Part shown: positions 5,978 to 6,054 of the stretch, one piece after another | Layout of the letters: each line of letters starts with the position of its first letter | How positions within the stretch are numbered: position 1 is the stretch's first letter | Source: Ignavibacteriaceae bacterium | GTDB taxonomy: Bacteria > Bacteroidota > Ignavibacteria > Ignavibacteriales > Ignavibacteriaceae | Direction of reading: 5' to 3' | Length of the DNA stretch: 6,054 nucleotides | Assembly: GCA_031292465.1 (NCBI GenBank) | Contig: JARLHB010000120.1 | Coordinates: 1-6,054 of the forward strand | Position numbers and translations under genes: made by a program | The notes under the pieces: generated by a model | What the model was told of the DNA's origin: nothing | The model's database searches: none | The model's input: the letters and a program-made list of their open reading frames with translations, nothing else

Positions 5978-6054
5978 TTACCATGCATACGCTTCCGGCG
6001 CCTGATTGCCCGGCCCGGGCCAGATTTCATCAAGTTTCTTCATTACATCTTCTG
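5978..6054 (-). CDS. C-terminal end of an unrecognised protein (5' part outside window)
   Basis: The last 24 complete codons and a TAA at 5978 are visible. The protein ends WPGPGNQAPEAYAW, rich in Pro, Gly and aromatic residues, preceded by a short charged helix-like stretch (VMKKLDEI). That this is coding is supported by the hairpin terminator just downstream and the same orientation as enolase. I do not recognise the family from so short a piece. Confidence 0.6.
   Translation of the reverse strand, partial: EDVMKKLDEIWPGPGNQAPEAYAW

Overview
The window is AT-rich bacterial DNA with three genes reading rightwards plus a macrodomain gene (1-3173), then three genes reading leftwards (3341-6054). 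The two blocks converge on a non-coding stretch at 3174-3340. Two leftward genes are preceded by perfect TAnnTTTG boxes, the -7 consensus of Bacteroidota-type promoters. Several genes lack a clear Shine-Dalgarno sequence, while enolase and the second response regulator have a good one. Together with the general look of the proteins this suggests the Bacteroidota/Ignavibacteria neighbourhood, but I hold that only moderately.

Left block, signalling. The window opens inside a gene whose 168 visible codons combine a cysteine-rich zinc-ribbon-like module with the C-terminal half of a histidine-kinase ATPase domain. Three bases later comes a response regulator (REC domain followed by a GcvH-like domain). 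After a 106-base gap comes a second, longer regulator with the same REC plus GcvH-like layout and an N-terminal membrane anchor. In both, the position of the lipoyl-carrying lysine of true GcvH holds another residue, so they look like non-lipoylated GcvH folds used as output or docking domains. The first regulator also appears to have lost its C-terminal tail to a frameshift. This kinase plus paired REC-GcvH cassette is the most unusual part of the window. A macrodomain (ADP-ribose hydrolase family) gene follows on the same strand.

Convergence zone, 3174-3340. It has no convincing gene, but holds a perfect 12-bp inverted repeat that can refold into an alternative inner hairpin. It may be a dispersed palindromic element.

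Right block. An EamA/DMT-family transporter and an enolase gene lie on the minus strand, each with a candidate promoter; enolase also has a terminator. The enolase gene is complete from start to natural stop and keeps all catalytic residues, but has an in-frame TAA at codon 302. Because enolase is normally a single-copy core enzyme, this is a sequence error, a real nonsense mutation, or (least likely) readthrough. The right edge holds the last 24 codons of an unrecognised gene and its terminator. The enolase stop and the regulator frameshift are two separate lesions about 3.5 kb apart, which raises the question of assembly accuracy.
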